33,192 nt of DNA from Deltaproteobacteria bacterium. GTDB lineage: Bacteria > Myxococcota_A > Polyangia > DRWM01 > JAAZOP01. The stretch is taken from NCBI GenBank assembly GCA_016218765.1, contig JACRCZ010000025.1, positions 1 through 33,192 of the forward strand, read 5' to 3'. The notes under the pieces are model-generated. The model saw only the letters and a program-made list of their open reading frames with translations. It did no database searches and was not told the origin of the DNA. The translations under genes and the position numbers were made by a program. Positions 1 through 7,945 of the stretch are shown piece after piece. How positions within the stretch are numbered: the stretch's first letter is position 1; every line of letters starts with the position of its first letter.

Positions 1-1515
1 GGCCGCCGCCGCCGCCAGGCGCCACGCCGCGCCGCCCGGCCCGCCGCGCCGCCGCCCCGCCGCGGCCAGGATGTCGAGCAGGATCCGCCAGTCCTCCCGT
101 CCCCCGGGCGCCCCGCGCAGCACCGCGGGCGCGTGCCGCGCCGCATGGCGCACCGCGTAGGCGTACTCCAACACCGGCAGCCGATCGCATTCGAGCGGCG
201 CGAGCGCGGGCAGGATCACGTGCGCGTGCCGCGTGGTCTCGTTCACGTACAGATCGATGGCGGCCATGAAATCGAGGCCCCCCAGCGCGCGATCGAGGCG
301 CAAGCCGCCGGGACGAGACAGGACGGGATTGGCGGCCACCGTGAGCAGCGCGCGGACCCGGCCCGGGCCCGCCGCCTCCATCTCCGCCGCGAGCGCGGCC
401 AGCGGCTGCTCGCCGTCCAGATCCGGCAACCCCGTCGCTCCGCTCGGCCGCCGCCCGCTGGACCCCCGCCGCCCGATGCGCTCGGCCACGCCCGCCAGGT
501 CCACCGCCGGCAACGCGAACATCGCACCGCCCTCGCGATCCGTGTTGCCCGTGACCAGATTGAGCGCGTCGATGAGCCACGAGGCCGACGTGCCGAAGGA
601 CTGGGTCGACGTGCCCATCCGGCCGTAGCACACCGCCGGAGACGCGGCCCGGAACTCCCGCGCCAGCGCCGCGATCTCCCCCGCCGCGATCCCCACCGCC
701 GCCGCCACGCGCTCGGGCGGGTACGCCCGCACCAGCGCCCGCAACTCCGCCTCGCCGTCGAGCAGCCCGGCGAGCGCGCCGGGAACCACCGGACCCTCGC
801 CAAGGACGACGTGCAGCAGCGCCAGCAGCAGCAGGACGTCGCCCTCCGGTCGGATGAACAGGTGGCGATCGGCCAGCGCCGCCGTCTCCGTGCGCCGCGG
901 ATCGACGACCACGACGCGGCCCCCGCGCCGCCGGATGTCGGCAATGCGCCGCCCGCAGTCCGGCGCGGTCAGCAGGCTGCCGTTCGATACCGCCGGATTC
1001 GCGCCCAGCACCAGCAGGAACCGCGTGCGGTCGATGTCCGGCACCGGCAGCAGCGCCTGGTTGCCGTACACCAGCAGCGATGCGAGCAGGCGGGGCCACG
1101 CGTCGGTGGAGTTGGCCGAATAGACGCTCCGCGTCCCGAGCACCGCGGCGACGTAGGGCAGGGTGAGCAGCGTCGCGGCATGGTGGCCCGCCGGGTTCCC
1201 GAAGACCACGCCGATCGCGTCCCCACCGCTCGCCCCCCGCACGCGCGCCAGCCCCGCCCCGACCTCGTCGAGCGCCTCCTCCCACGAGATCTCTTCCCAG
1301 TCCCTGCCGCGCCGGCGCACCGGCCGGCGGAGGCGGTCGGGGTCCTCCTGCAGGTCGGCGTGGGCGACGACCTTGGGACAGACATGCCCGCGGCTCAACG
1401 GATCGTCCGGGTCGCCCCGGACCGACCGCACCCTCGCCCCGTCGTGCTCCACCACGATCCCGCAGCACGCATCGCACAACCCGCAATACGACAACGTCCG
1501 GCGCAGCCCGTCCAC
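1..1515 (-). CDS. Molybdopterin-dependent oxidoreductase (partial, C-terminus off the left edge)
   Basis: This frame is open for 505 codons from a GTG at 1515 to the window edge. GAGGT lies about 6 nt upstream of the GTG and an in-frame TGA sits just before it, so the start is well supported. The N-terminus carries a [4Fe-4S] motif CX2CX3CX27C (C11, C14, C18, C46; 'CGLCDACCG' and 'GHVCPK'). It is followed by a Mo-bisPGD binding core with motifs such as 'GANPAVSNGS', 'MGTSTQSFGTSASWL' and 'VTGNTDREGG'. There is no twin-arginine signal, so it is probably cytoplasmic. Where formate dehydrogenases and periplasmic nitrate reductases have Sec/Cys the sequence reads 'YSANSTDAWPRLL', so the metal ligand would be Ser, Asp or none. 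That resembles the loosely defined MopB groups rather than a true formate dehydrogenase. The substrate cannot be told. It is divergent from the lipoprotein gene at 1733. Confidence 0.9.
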   Translation of the reverse strand, partial: MDGLRRTLSYCGLCDACCGIVVEHDGARVRSVRGDPDDPLSRGHVCPKVVAHADLQEDPDRLRRPVRRRGRDWEEISWEEALDEVGAGLARVRGASGGDAIGVVFGNPAGHHAATLLTLPYVAAVLGTRSVYSANSTDAWPRLLASLLVYGNQALLPVPDIDRTRFLLVLGANPAVSNGSLLTAPDCGRRIADIRRRGGRVVVVDPRRTETAALADRHLFIRPEGDVLLLLALLHVVLGEGPVVPGALAGLLDGEAELRALVRAYPPERVAAAVGIAAGEIAALAREFRAASPAVCYGRMGTSTQSFGTSASWLIDALNLVTGNTDREGGAMFALPAVDLAGVAERIGRRGSSGRRPSGATGLPDLDGEQPLAALAAEMEAAGPGRVRALLTVAANPVLSRPGGLRLDRALGGLDFMAAIDLYVNETTRHAHVILPALAPLECDRLPVLEYAYAVRHAARHAPAVLRGAPGGREDWRILLDILAAAGRRRGGPGGAAWRLAAAAA

Positions 1516-1592
1516 CGCCCGACCTCACCACGGGCGGCCGCACGACGCAAGCCCGCCCCGTTCGACGAGTCCGTGGCACACGCCCGGAGCGT

Positions 1593-1647
1593 CCCCCTGT
1601 CCGCGATCTGTGTTGATCTGTGTTCATCTGTGGTTGCCCCCTGTCCG
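1593..1647. repeat. Triple 10-bp tandem repeat inside an 11-bp direct repeat
   Basis: Three consecutive 10-mers, ATCTGTGTTG, ATCTGTGTTC and ATCTGTGGTT, occupy 1606-1635. They are bracketed by two exact copies of CCCCCTGTCCG at 1593-1603 and 1637-1647. The stretch is clearly poorer in GC than its surroundings and lies between divergent genes. The ATCTGTGTTCATCTGTGG type of string is, from memory, a common intergenic repeat in environmental bacterial genomes. I cannot confirm its copy number here. Confidence 0.7.
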
Positions 1648-1679
1648 GAATCGGGTTTGTGCCAGCAGCCCCCGCGCGT

Positions 1680-1708
1680 TTGCCGCACTTCACCAAGAAT
1701 GGTACCTT
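1680..1708 (+). promoter_or_regulatory. Candidate promoter of the 1733 lipoprotein gene
   Basis: TTGCCG (1680-1685), a 17-bp spacer and TACCTT (1703-1708) sit 24 nt before the ATG. The matches to TTGACA/TATAAT are partial. Spacing and position are right, and a GGAGGT ribosome site follows at 1720-1725. Confidence 0.4.
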
Positions 1709-1732
1709 GAGCGGAGGTCGGAGGTGCGACGG

Positions 1733-3196
1733 ATGCTCACGAACGGATTGCGAGCGGCGGCGGCGACGGCGATCGCGCTGGCCGTCGGAGCCGTGGTCGC
1801 CGCGGCCGGCTGCGAAGATGAGAAGTGCCAGCACAGCAGCGACTGTCCGCCCGGTACGTACTGCGGTCCCAGCGGGTCCTGCATCGCCGTGCCGCCCGTG
1901 CCGGACGGCGGGGACGAGGGGTCGGCCGAGGACGGCGGCCCGGAGACGGAAGCGATCACCTGTGCGACACCCGCAGAGTGCGACGACGCCGACCCGTGCA
2001 CCGCCGACACCTGCAGCCCGGACCACTTCTGCGTGTTCACTCCCGTGGTCGACGGTACCCCCTGCGCCGACGAGGAGATCTGCAACGGGGAGGAAACCTG
2101 CCAGGAAGGAACCTGCACGCCTGGAACACCGCTCGCCGACGACGCCGACTGCGACGACGGCCTGGTGTGCAACGGAACCGAGCTGGGCTGCGCGGCGGGC
2201 GTCTGCCGGCCCGGCACGCCCCCCGCGAACGGCACGAGCTGCGACGACGGCAACCCCTGCAACGGAACGGAGCGGGACTGCGACTCCGGAACCTGCCTCG
2301 AAGGCGAACCGCCGGCAGATGGGGAAGCGTGCGACGACGGACTGTACTGCAACGGCGCGGAGCACTGCCGTGCGGGCGCGTGCGTGCCGGACGCGCCCCC
2401 GTGCGAACCCCGCGTCGACAGCGGCTGCCGCTGGACCGGCTGCAACGAGGACGCCGGCCTCTGCGGGACGTTCGACGTCGACGACCTCACGCCCTGCTCG
2501 GTCGCCTCCGCCGTCTGCGGCCCGACCGGAGGCGTGTGCCTGTCCGGCGTCTGCCAGATCGGTCCGTCCCTCCTGTGCCACGACGACGAGACCCCGTGCA
2601 CGACCGAGTACTGCACCCCGGACGCCGCCGGCACGGGAACGATCTGCACGTCGGTCCCGGTCGCCCGCGGCACGCCCTGCCCGGCCGACGATCCGTGCCT
2701 CGGCGCCTCGGGACGCGTCTGCATCGCCGGAACGTGCGCCCTCGGCGCCGGCGCGCCCTGCACCGACGGCAGCCTCTGCATCGCCACCTCCTGCAGCGGC
2801 GACGCCGTCTGCACCGTCGTCGATCCGCCGCCCGCGTTCCGCACGCTGGCCTGCGAAACCACCGCATCCGGCAGCAACGTGCTGAGCCGCAACGACGTGT
2901 CGGACTACGGCGTCCTGTGTCCCGGGACGTTCAACGGCGGCGAGGAAGTGCGGCAGCTCCTCGTGCCGGCCGGCACCGACGAGGTCGAGATCACCCTCAC
3001 CGGCGTCGATGCCACCGGCGCGCTGACCCTGCTCGCCCTGGCCGACCCCTGCAACCCCGCCTCGTGCTACCGTTCTTCCGGGGTCGGCGTGCTCACGACG
3101 CCCGTCGCCGTCGGGTCCGAAGTCACCCTCTACTTCGTCGTCGACGCGACGACCGCGTCCCAGGGCGCCTACGGCCTCTCGGTGACCTGCCGCTAG
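1733..3196 (+). CDS. Cysteine-rich CNG-repeat outer-surface lipoprotein
   Basis: The protein has 487 residues. The ATG at 1733 has GGAGGT 7 nt upstream and begins a clean lipoprotein signal peptide ending AAAG-C27; the open frame further upstream has no such signal. After a short acidic linker (about 48-65) the body is a string of Cys-rich modules built on 'DDGLxCNGxE-C', four of them between about 115 and 225. More irregular Cys-rich segments follow to about 390, then a Cys-poor beta-rich tail of about 100 residues that could be a bacterial pre-peptidase-C-like domain (inference). Paired Cys in every module suggest disulfide bonds outside the cytoplasm. Such proteins are typical of myxobacteria-like genomes and have no assigned function. 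The gene converges on the transglutaminase gene with only 9 bp between the stops. Confidence 0.9.
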   Translation: MLTNGLRAAAATAIALAVGAVVAAAGCEDEKCQHSSDCPPGTYCGPSGSCIAVPPVPDGGDEGSAEDGGPETEAITCATPAECDDADPCTADTCSPDHFCVFTPVVDGTPCADEEICNGEETCQEGTCTPGTPLADDADCDDGLVCNGTELGCAAGVCRPGTPPANGTSCDDGNPCNGTERDCDSGTCLEGEPPADGEACDDGLYCNGAEHCRAGACVPDAPPCEPRVDSGCRWTGCNEDAGLCGTFDVDDLTPCSVASAVCGPTGGVCLSGVCQIGPSLLCHDDETPCTTEYCTPDAAGTGTICTSVPVARGTPCPADDPCLGASGRVCIAGTCALGAGAPCTDGSLCIATSCSGDAVCTVVDPPPAFRTLACETTASGSNVLSRNDVSDYGVLCPGTFNGGEEVRQLLVPAGTDEVEITLTGVDATGALTLLALADPCNPASCYRSSGVGVLTTPVAVGSEVTLYFVVDATTASQGAYGLSVTCR

Positions 3197-3205
3197 CTCG
3201 CACTC

Positions 3206-4930
3206 TCACTCCCCCGCGGCGATCGAATCGACCCCCTCGCCGTCGCGGTCCGGCGACCAGTCGCCCCACACCCGCTCGACGACCTTGCAGTACCCCTCGC
3301 AGCTCCACGAGGCGTTGGAGTTGTAGTTCCAACCCAGGTGCTCCGAGTCCCCCGCACCCTGCGTCGTGATCAGGAACTTGGCCGGCAGCGCCATCATCGC
3401 GTCGGCCTGCTTCTCGGGCAACGCCGAGTCCCCCGCCTGCACGTCGGCCGGCACCCAGCCGTAGCCGGGATAGTAGACCTCCGGCCAGCGATGGAAGACG
3501 GTGTCCGTCGAGGCGTCGTCGCCGCGAACGACGATCGAACCGACGTACCGCGCCGGAATGCCCGCCGCATGGCACATCGCCAGGAAGACGAACGTGTACT
3601 CCGAACACGACCCGTTGCCGCGCTCCAACACCGCGGGCGCCACGTTCCAACCCCCCGAAAGCTCGTAGACCATGTGGTCCTGGATGTACCGCGCAATCCG
3701 CCGCACCATCCGGTACAGGTTGCGCTCGTCCCCCAACGCCTCGTCCACCGCGTCCCGGATGACCTCGTCATCGATGCGGAACTTCGAGCCGTCCTTCGTG
3801 TACCGCGCGCGGATGTCGCCCGGCACCGCCGACAGGCCGCCCACACGGTCGGGATCGATGTGCCAGCGCACCGCCCACGTCGTCAGCTCCACCGTCATCG
3901 TCACCCGCAACGACTCGTTGGGACCGAGGTCCGCGCCGCGAAAGCGCGCCGAACGCTGCCCCCAGCGGTCGGTGACGAGCTCCGCCGGCTCGGGGTCGAA
4001 CCGCGGCTCGCCTGCGAACGTCTGGTTCTCGCGCTCCTCCGGCACCGCCACCCAGACGTCCGCTGCGCGCACCGTGCCCGGGCCGAAGTTGACCACCTCG
4101 TGCACGAACGTCACCGTCTCCCGCCGCGGGTCGGTCCGCACCACCGCAGGAAGCGCGCCCAGCTCCACGGCATCGACGCGGCGCTGGTCGCGGTCGGCCA
4201 CGAGCAGACGGCCGTCGAGGATCGCGGCACCCACGGGGTACGGCCCCGACGACGGGAACATGTCGACGATCAGCCCGTCCCCGGGCGACACGCGGTAGAT
4301 CCGGTCCTTCGTCCGATCGGCCACCCACAACCAGCCGCCGGCGCCGCCTCGCCCGGGCGCCTGCCACGCCAGGCCGAGCATCTCCGTGCCGCGGTCGCCC
4401 CCGCTCCCGGGCGCCGGCACCGACACGATCGTCGTGCCGTCGTCGCTCGCGATGCGCTGGAGCCTCGTCCCGTCCGCCAGCCATAAACCCTCGCCGTCCC
4501 AGGCGAGTCCCTGGGGCGTGTCCACGGGCGAATCGAAACGCTGCTCCACCAGGCGCGACCCGGGACTCACACCGTAGATCTTCTTCTCCTCGGAGTCCGC
4601 GACCCACAACAGCTTCCCGTCCCACGCCAGACCCTCGGGCCACGGGCCGGGAGCAGGCAGGCGGTCGCGAACCTCGCCCGTCGCCGGGTCGAGCGCGAGC
4701 AGCTCGCGCGAGCCGCGATCGACGAGCCAGAGCCGCGAGCCGTCGAACGCCATCCCGCCGGCACGCTCCGACGCGATCGAAAACGCCGCGCCCCACGGCT
4801 CGCCGTCCGCCGGCTCGGCCACCGGCGAGGCCAGGAAGGCCGCCGCGACCGACCCGGCCGCGGCGGCGACCGCCGGCACGGCGACGCCGAACAGCGGGCG
4901 CAACCGGCGCTGCGGGTCGAAGGCACGCAT
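3206..4930 (-). CDS. Exported beta-propeller / transglutaminase-like protein
   Basis: The protein has 574 residues, with an N-terminal hydrophobic segment (about 12-35) that acts as a signal or anchor. Residues about 45-265 are short repeats of the type 'xGLAWDGxxLWVAD' and 'IYRVSPGDG', the signature of an NHL/YncE-like six-bladed propeller. A beta-sandwich-like region (about 265-365) follows, then a transglutaminase-like domain with the triad C442 ('NGSCSEYTF'), H480 ('FHRWPEVYY') and D496 ('VPADVQ'). Bacterial members of this fold may be cysteine peptidases, cross-linking enzymes or amidases, so the reaction is open. It lies 9 bp downstream of the parvulin-like lipoprotein gene and is almost certainly co-transcribed with it. 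The C-terminal tail has two nearby Cys ('SCEGYC') that could form a disulfide. Confidence 0.9.
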   Translation of the reverse strand: MRAFDPQRRLRPLFGVAVPAVAAAAGSVAAAFLASPVAEPADGEPWGAAFSIASERAGGMAFDGSRLWLVDRGSRELLALDPATGEVRDRLPAPGPWPEGLAWDGKLLWVADSEEKKIYGVSPGSRLVEQRFDSPVDTPQGLAWDGEGLWLADGTRLQRIASDDGTTIVSVPAPGSGGDRGTEMLGLAWQAPGRGGAGGWLWVADRTKDRIYRVSPGDGLIVDMFPSSGPYPVGAAILDGRLLVADRDQRRVDAVELGALPAVVRTDPRRETVTFVHEVVNFGPGTVRAADVWVAVPEERENQTFAGEPRFDPEPAELVTDRWGQRSARFRGADLGPNESLRVTMTVELTTWAVRWHIDPDRVGGLSAVPGDIRARYTKDGSKFRIDDEVIRDAVDEALGDERNLYRMVRRIARYIQDHMVYELSGGWNVAPAVLERGNGSCSEYTFVFLAMCHAAGIPARYVGSIVVRGDDASTDTVFHRWPEVYYPGYGWVPADVQAGDSALPEKQADAMMALPAKFLITTQGAGDSEHLGWNYNSNASWSCEGYCKVVERVWGDWSPDRDGEGVDSIAAGE

Positions 4931-4939
4931 CGCCGCCCC

Positions 4940-5542
4940 CTACTGGACGCGCTTGATGATGTGGTAGCCGAACTGCGTCTCGCAGATGCCCGCCTCGTTC
5001 ACGTTCAGGCGCAACGACAGCGCCTCGAACGCCGGCACGAACTGCCCGTCGGGACGGACCGGGTAGGGATCGCCGCTCTGCGCGGTGCCGGGATCCTCGG
5101 AGTAGTCGAACATCAGCGCCTGCATGTTCTGGCCGTCCCGCACCTTCTGCAACAGCTCGAGCGCCAGCCTGTCCGCCTCCGCCCGCGTGCGCTTGGCGGC
5201 ACGCGGATCGGTGTTCTGCCCCGAAGTCTCCATCCAGCCGACCAGGATGTGGCGGACCTGCGCCGCCTCCGTCACCGGCTCGCGGGAAAGCACGTCCCGG
5301 GAAATGACCTCGACCGGCGGCGCGGAAGGCGGAGGCTCGGCCGGCTGCGTCGGCCCGGCGGTCGTCGCGGTCGCGCCGTTGCTCGCGGTCGTGGCTGCAA
5401 GGTCGTCACCCGATCTCGCCGGACTGTCCACGGGCGTCGAGGATGTCGTCGAGCCGCCGGACGCCGGCTCCGACTTCTTCTTGCAGCTCATCGCCGACAA
5501 CAGGGCACACACCGCCACGAGCACCGCGAACCGTACGCTCAT
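4940..5542 (-). CDS. Parvulin-type (PpiC) peptidyl-prolyl isomerase lipoprotein
   Basis: The protein has 200 residues. The ATG at 5542 has a strong AGGAGGTGA ribosome site. The signal peptide ends SAMS-C20 and is followed by KKK and a Ser/Thr/Pro/Ala-rich linker to about 85. From about 95 to the end is a PPIC rotamase domain: 'VRHILVGW', a helix rich in Arg/Glu/Ala, 'FDYSEDPGTAQSGD', 'FVPAFEALSLRL' and the terminal 'ETQFGYHIIKRV'. The usual GGDLG loop is replaced by SGDPYPV, so activity is not certain. The family folds or escorts secreted proteins; here it may act on the transglutaminase encoded 9 bp downstream (inference). Confidence 0.9.
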   Translation of the reverse strand: MSVRFAVLVAVCALLSAMSCKKKSEPASGGSTTSSTPVDSPARSGDDLAATTASNGATATTAGPTQPAEPPPSAPPVEVISRDVLSREPVTEAAQVRHILVGWMETSGQNTDPRAAKRTRAEADRLALELLQKVRDGQNMQALMFDYSEDPGTAQSGDPYPVRPDGQFVPAFEALSLRLNVNEAGICETQFGYHIIKRVQ

Positions 5543-5692
5543 CGGTCACCTCCTCGCCGGAACCTTCCCCCGGCGGGCGCGAGAATACACCAAACCGGCG
5601 ATCCACGATCCACCCGCGTGCACGATTTCGCACGCGGCGTGCGCGCTCTGCTGGACCGGCCGGCGACGACGCGGTAGGGAATCGGCGGCCGA

Positions 5693-5746
5693 CCCTTCGA
5701 CGGGCTCAGGGCAGGCGGTCGGCCCTTCGACGGGCTCAGGGCAGGC
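5693..5746. repeat. Two tandem copies of a REP-like palindromic element
   Basis: An identical 24-bp string that starts CCCTTCGACGGGCTCAGGG and ends CAGGC occurs at 5693-5716 and 5723-5746, with a 30-bp period. Each copy is an imperfect palindrome (CCCT...AGGG ends). The repeat lies between divergent genes. When translated it gives strings such as 'ACPEPVEG' and 'LSPSKG', which I recognise from spurious ORFs in many environmental bacterial genomes, so this is a dispersed repeat family and not coding. Confidence 0.8.
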
Positions 5747-5773
5747 GGCCGGGGGGGGCAAGGCGGCGGAGCG

Positions 5774-7786
5774 ATGATCAAGAGGGCGGTCGTGGTTGCC
5801 TGTCTGGCGTCCGGGCTCGTAGCGTGCGAGGGAAACGGCCCTCGCCCGCCGGCGGACGGCGCCGATGGCGAAGGGGACGACGGCGGCGCGGATGTCGCCG
5901 CGGACGACGGCCGGGACGACGACGGAGGATGGGAGTACACGGAGGAGCGCGAGCCGTGCGGCGACCGGGATCCCCTCCGCCGCGTCTACTGGGGCGACCT
6001 GCACTCCCACTCGCGCCTGTCGTTCGACGCCTACGGCTACGACCTGCGCGTGACGCCGGACGAGGTCTACGCCTTCGCCAGGGGAGGCGAGGTCCGGCTG
6101 CCGCCGCTCGACGCCGGCGGCGCGGGAACCCGCGTCGTCCGCCTCGACCGGCCGCTCGACTTCGCCGCGCTCACCGACCACCTGGACCTCGCCGGCGAGG
6201 TGCGCCTTTGCACGACGCCGGGCTCCGCCGCCTACGACACCGCCGAATGCACCGCCTTCCGCGCGGGCGGCGAGGATGCCGTGGCGGGCCTCGGCATCCT
6301 CCTCGCCGGCAGCCCGCCGCGCCGCATCGCCGCGATCTGCGGCGCGGACGGCGCGACGTGCGCGACGGCGGCGGCCGAGGTGTGGGGCGAGCTGCGCGAT
6401 GCCGCCGAGGCGGCGTACGACCGCACCGCCGCGTGCACCTTCGTCTCGTTCGTGGCCTACGAGTACACGGCGACACCGATGGTCTCCAATCTGCACCGGC
6501 TCGTCGTCTTCCGCACCGCCGCCGTCCCCGGACGCCCGCCGACCGTGTTCGAACAGCCGACGCCGCCCGGGCTGTGGACCGAGCTGGCGGCGACGTGCCT
6601 CGACGCCGGGATCGGGTGCGACGCGATCTCGATCCCCCACAACAGCAACTGGAGCAACGGCCGCCTCTTCGCGCTCGACTACGGCGGCGCCGTCGCGCCC
6701 GCCGAGCAGCGCGCGGTCGCGACGCTGCGCGCACGCCTGGAGCCGATCTTCGAGATCTTCCAGCACAAGGGCAACCAGGAGTGCAGCAACGGCTTCGCCG
6801 CCGTGCCGGGCCTCCCCGACCCGACGTGCGACTTCGAGCAGATCCGCGTGCCGCCCTTCGAGGACTGCGGCGACGGCGTCGGCTCGGGCGGCGTGATCCT
6901 CCGCGGCTGCGTCTCCGCGCTCGACTTCGCACGGAACGTGCTCAAGGCCGGCATGCAGGAAGAAGAACGGCTGGGCGTCAACCCCTACCGCCTCGGGTTC
7001 CTCGCCGCGACCGACACGCACAACGGGACTCCCGGGCTCGTCGCCGAGGCCGGCTTCCCCGGCCACGTCGGCCTCGTCGATGACACCGCCCCGAAACGAC
7101 TCGGCGACGGCACCGTCACCCACGACGGCCTCATCAACAACCCGGGAGGCCTGGCCGCCGTGTGGGCCGAGGAACGGAGCCGGGACGCGATCTTCGGCGC
7201 CATCCGCCGCCGCGAAACCTTCGCCACCACCGGACCCCGCATCGTCGTGCGCTTCTTCGCGGGCTGGGACTACCCCGCGAACCTCTGCGACCACGAGGAC
7301 CTCCCGGCCGTCGGCTACGCTCAGGGCGTCCCGATGGGCGGCGACCTCCCGCCGTCCCCGGGCGCGGCAACCCCGCGCTTCGTCGTGCGGGTCGAGGCGG
7401 ATCCCGGCACCGCGGATGCACCGGGAAACCCCCTGCAGCGCGTGCAGATCGTGAAAGGATGGATCGACGCCGACGGGACGACCCACGAGCGCGTCTTCGA
7501 CGTCGCCGGCGACCCGGACGGCGCGGCGGACGTCGATCCCGCGACCTGCGAGCGGTCCGGAACCGGCCACGACTCGCTGTGCGCCGTCTGGACCGACCCC
7601 GAGTTCGACGCCTCGGCGCGCGCGTTCTGGTACGTCCGCGCCCTCGAGGTGCCCACCTGCCGCTGGAGCGCCCGCGACTGCCTCTCGCTCGACCCCGCCG
7701 ACCGCCCCGCGCCGTGCACCGATCCCGCCGTGTCGCACGTGATCCGCGAGCGCGCCTGGTCCTCGCCGGTGTGGTACGTGCCCTGA
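5774..7786 (+). CDS. DUF3604 (PHP-like) lipoprotein
   Basis: The protein has 670 residues. The lipobox is LVA-C18, followed by an Asp/Gly/Ala-rich linker (about 25-55). The rest is a full-length DUF3604 protein: 'VYWGDLHSHSRLS' (D75, H77, H79), 'LTDHLDLAGEVRLC', 'SIPHNSNWSNG', 'FQHKGNQEC', 'ATDTHNGTPG', and a C-terminal region ending near 'AWSSPVWYVP'. Its pattern of metal-binding His and Asp residues matches the PHP phosphoesterase fold, suggesting a metal-dependent hydrolase at the cell surface. No substrate has been assigned to the family that I can name. A GGCGGAG ribosome site precedes the ATG. The gene lies right after the REP-like repeats and about 160 bp before the next gene on the same strand. 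Confidence 0.92.
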   Translation: MIKRAVVVACLASGLVACEGNGPRPPADGADGEGDDGGADVAADDGRDDDGGWEYTEEREPCGDRDPLRRVYWGDLHSHSRLSFDAYGYDLRVTPDEVYAFARGGEVRLPPLDAGGAGTRVVRLDRPLDFAALTDHLDLAGEVRLCTTPGSAAYDTAECTAFRAGGEDAVAGLGILLAGSPPRRIAAICGADGATCATAAAEVWGELRDAAEAAYDRTAACTFVSFVAYEYTATPMVSNLHRLVVFRTAAVPGRPPTVFEQPTPPGLWTELAATCLDAGIGCDAISIPHNSNWSNGRLFALDYGGAVAPAEQRAVATLRARLEPIFEIFQHKGNQECSNGFAAVPGLPDPTCDFEQIRVPPFEDCGDGVGSGGVILRGCVSALDFARNVLKAGMQEEERLGVNPYRLGFLAATDTHNGTPGLVAEAGFPGHVGLVDDTAPKRLGDGTVTHDGLINNPGGLAAVWAEERSRDAIFGAIRRRETFATTGPRIVVRFFAGWDYPANLCDHEDLPAVGYAQGVPMGGDLPPSPGAATPRFVVRVEADPGTADAPGNPLQRVQIVKGWIDADGTTHERVFDVAGDPDGAADVDPATCERSGTGHDSLCAVWTDPEFDASARAFWYVRALEVPTCRWSARDCLSLDPADRPAPCTDPAVSHVIRERAWSSPVWYVP

Positions 7787-7831
7787 GCACGCCCCTCGCA
7801 GGCTCGAAGAAGGCCTCGAACCCCTCGACGG

Positions 7832-7861
7832 TTGCGCCCTCGCCGCCCCCTGCGCTATGAG
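7832..7861 (+). promoter_or_regulatory. Candidate promoter of the CNG/MopE lipoprotein gene
   Basis: TTGCGC (7832-7837), an 18-bp spacer and TATGAG (7856-7861) lie in the 159-bp gap between two genes on the same strand, 84 nt before the ATG at 7946. The match is moderate. Confidence 0.3.
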
Positions 7862-7945
7862 TCCTCCAGCACGCTGCGGGGGGCCCAGCGGTGCGGGGGG
7901 TTCGGGCAGGGTCCCGTTCCGTCGCAGCCACCCGGAGCGCTCGAA

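Noticed and set aside
1..60. GCC/GCG-rich simple repeat at the left edge
   Set aside because: It lies within the coding frame of the oxidoreductase (Ala/Gly/Arg codons) and is explained by codon bias.
133..1710. Open frame of 525 codons on the plus strand
   Set aside because: It is antisense to the molybdopterin oxidoreductase gene, which has the iron-sulfur motif and family motifs. The plus frame is Arg/Pro/His-rich and featureless.
3187..3215. Shared string TAGCTCGCA...CTCTCACTCC at two convergent junctions (here and 15342-15377)
   Set aside because: Both are made from the stop codons of facing genes plus a few matching bases; the similarity is too short and broken to call a repeat.
5582..5587. 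TATTCT on the minus strand as a -10 box for the parvulin-like gene
   Set aside because: The sequence 17 bp upstream (ATCGTG) has little likeness to a -35 box, so the call was not supported enough to list.
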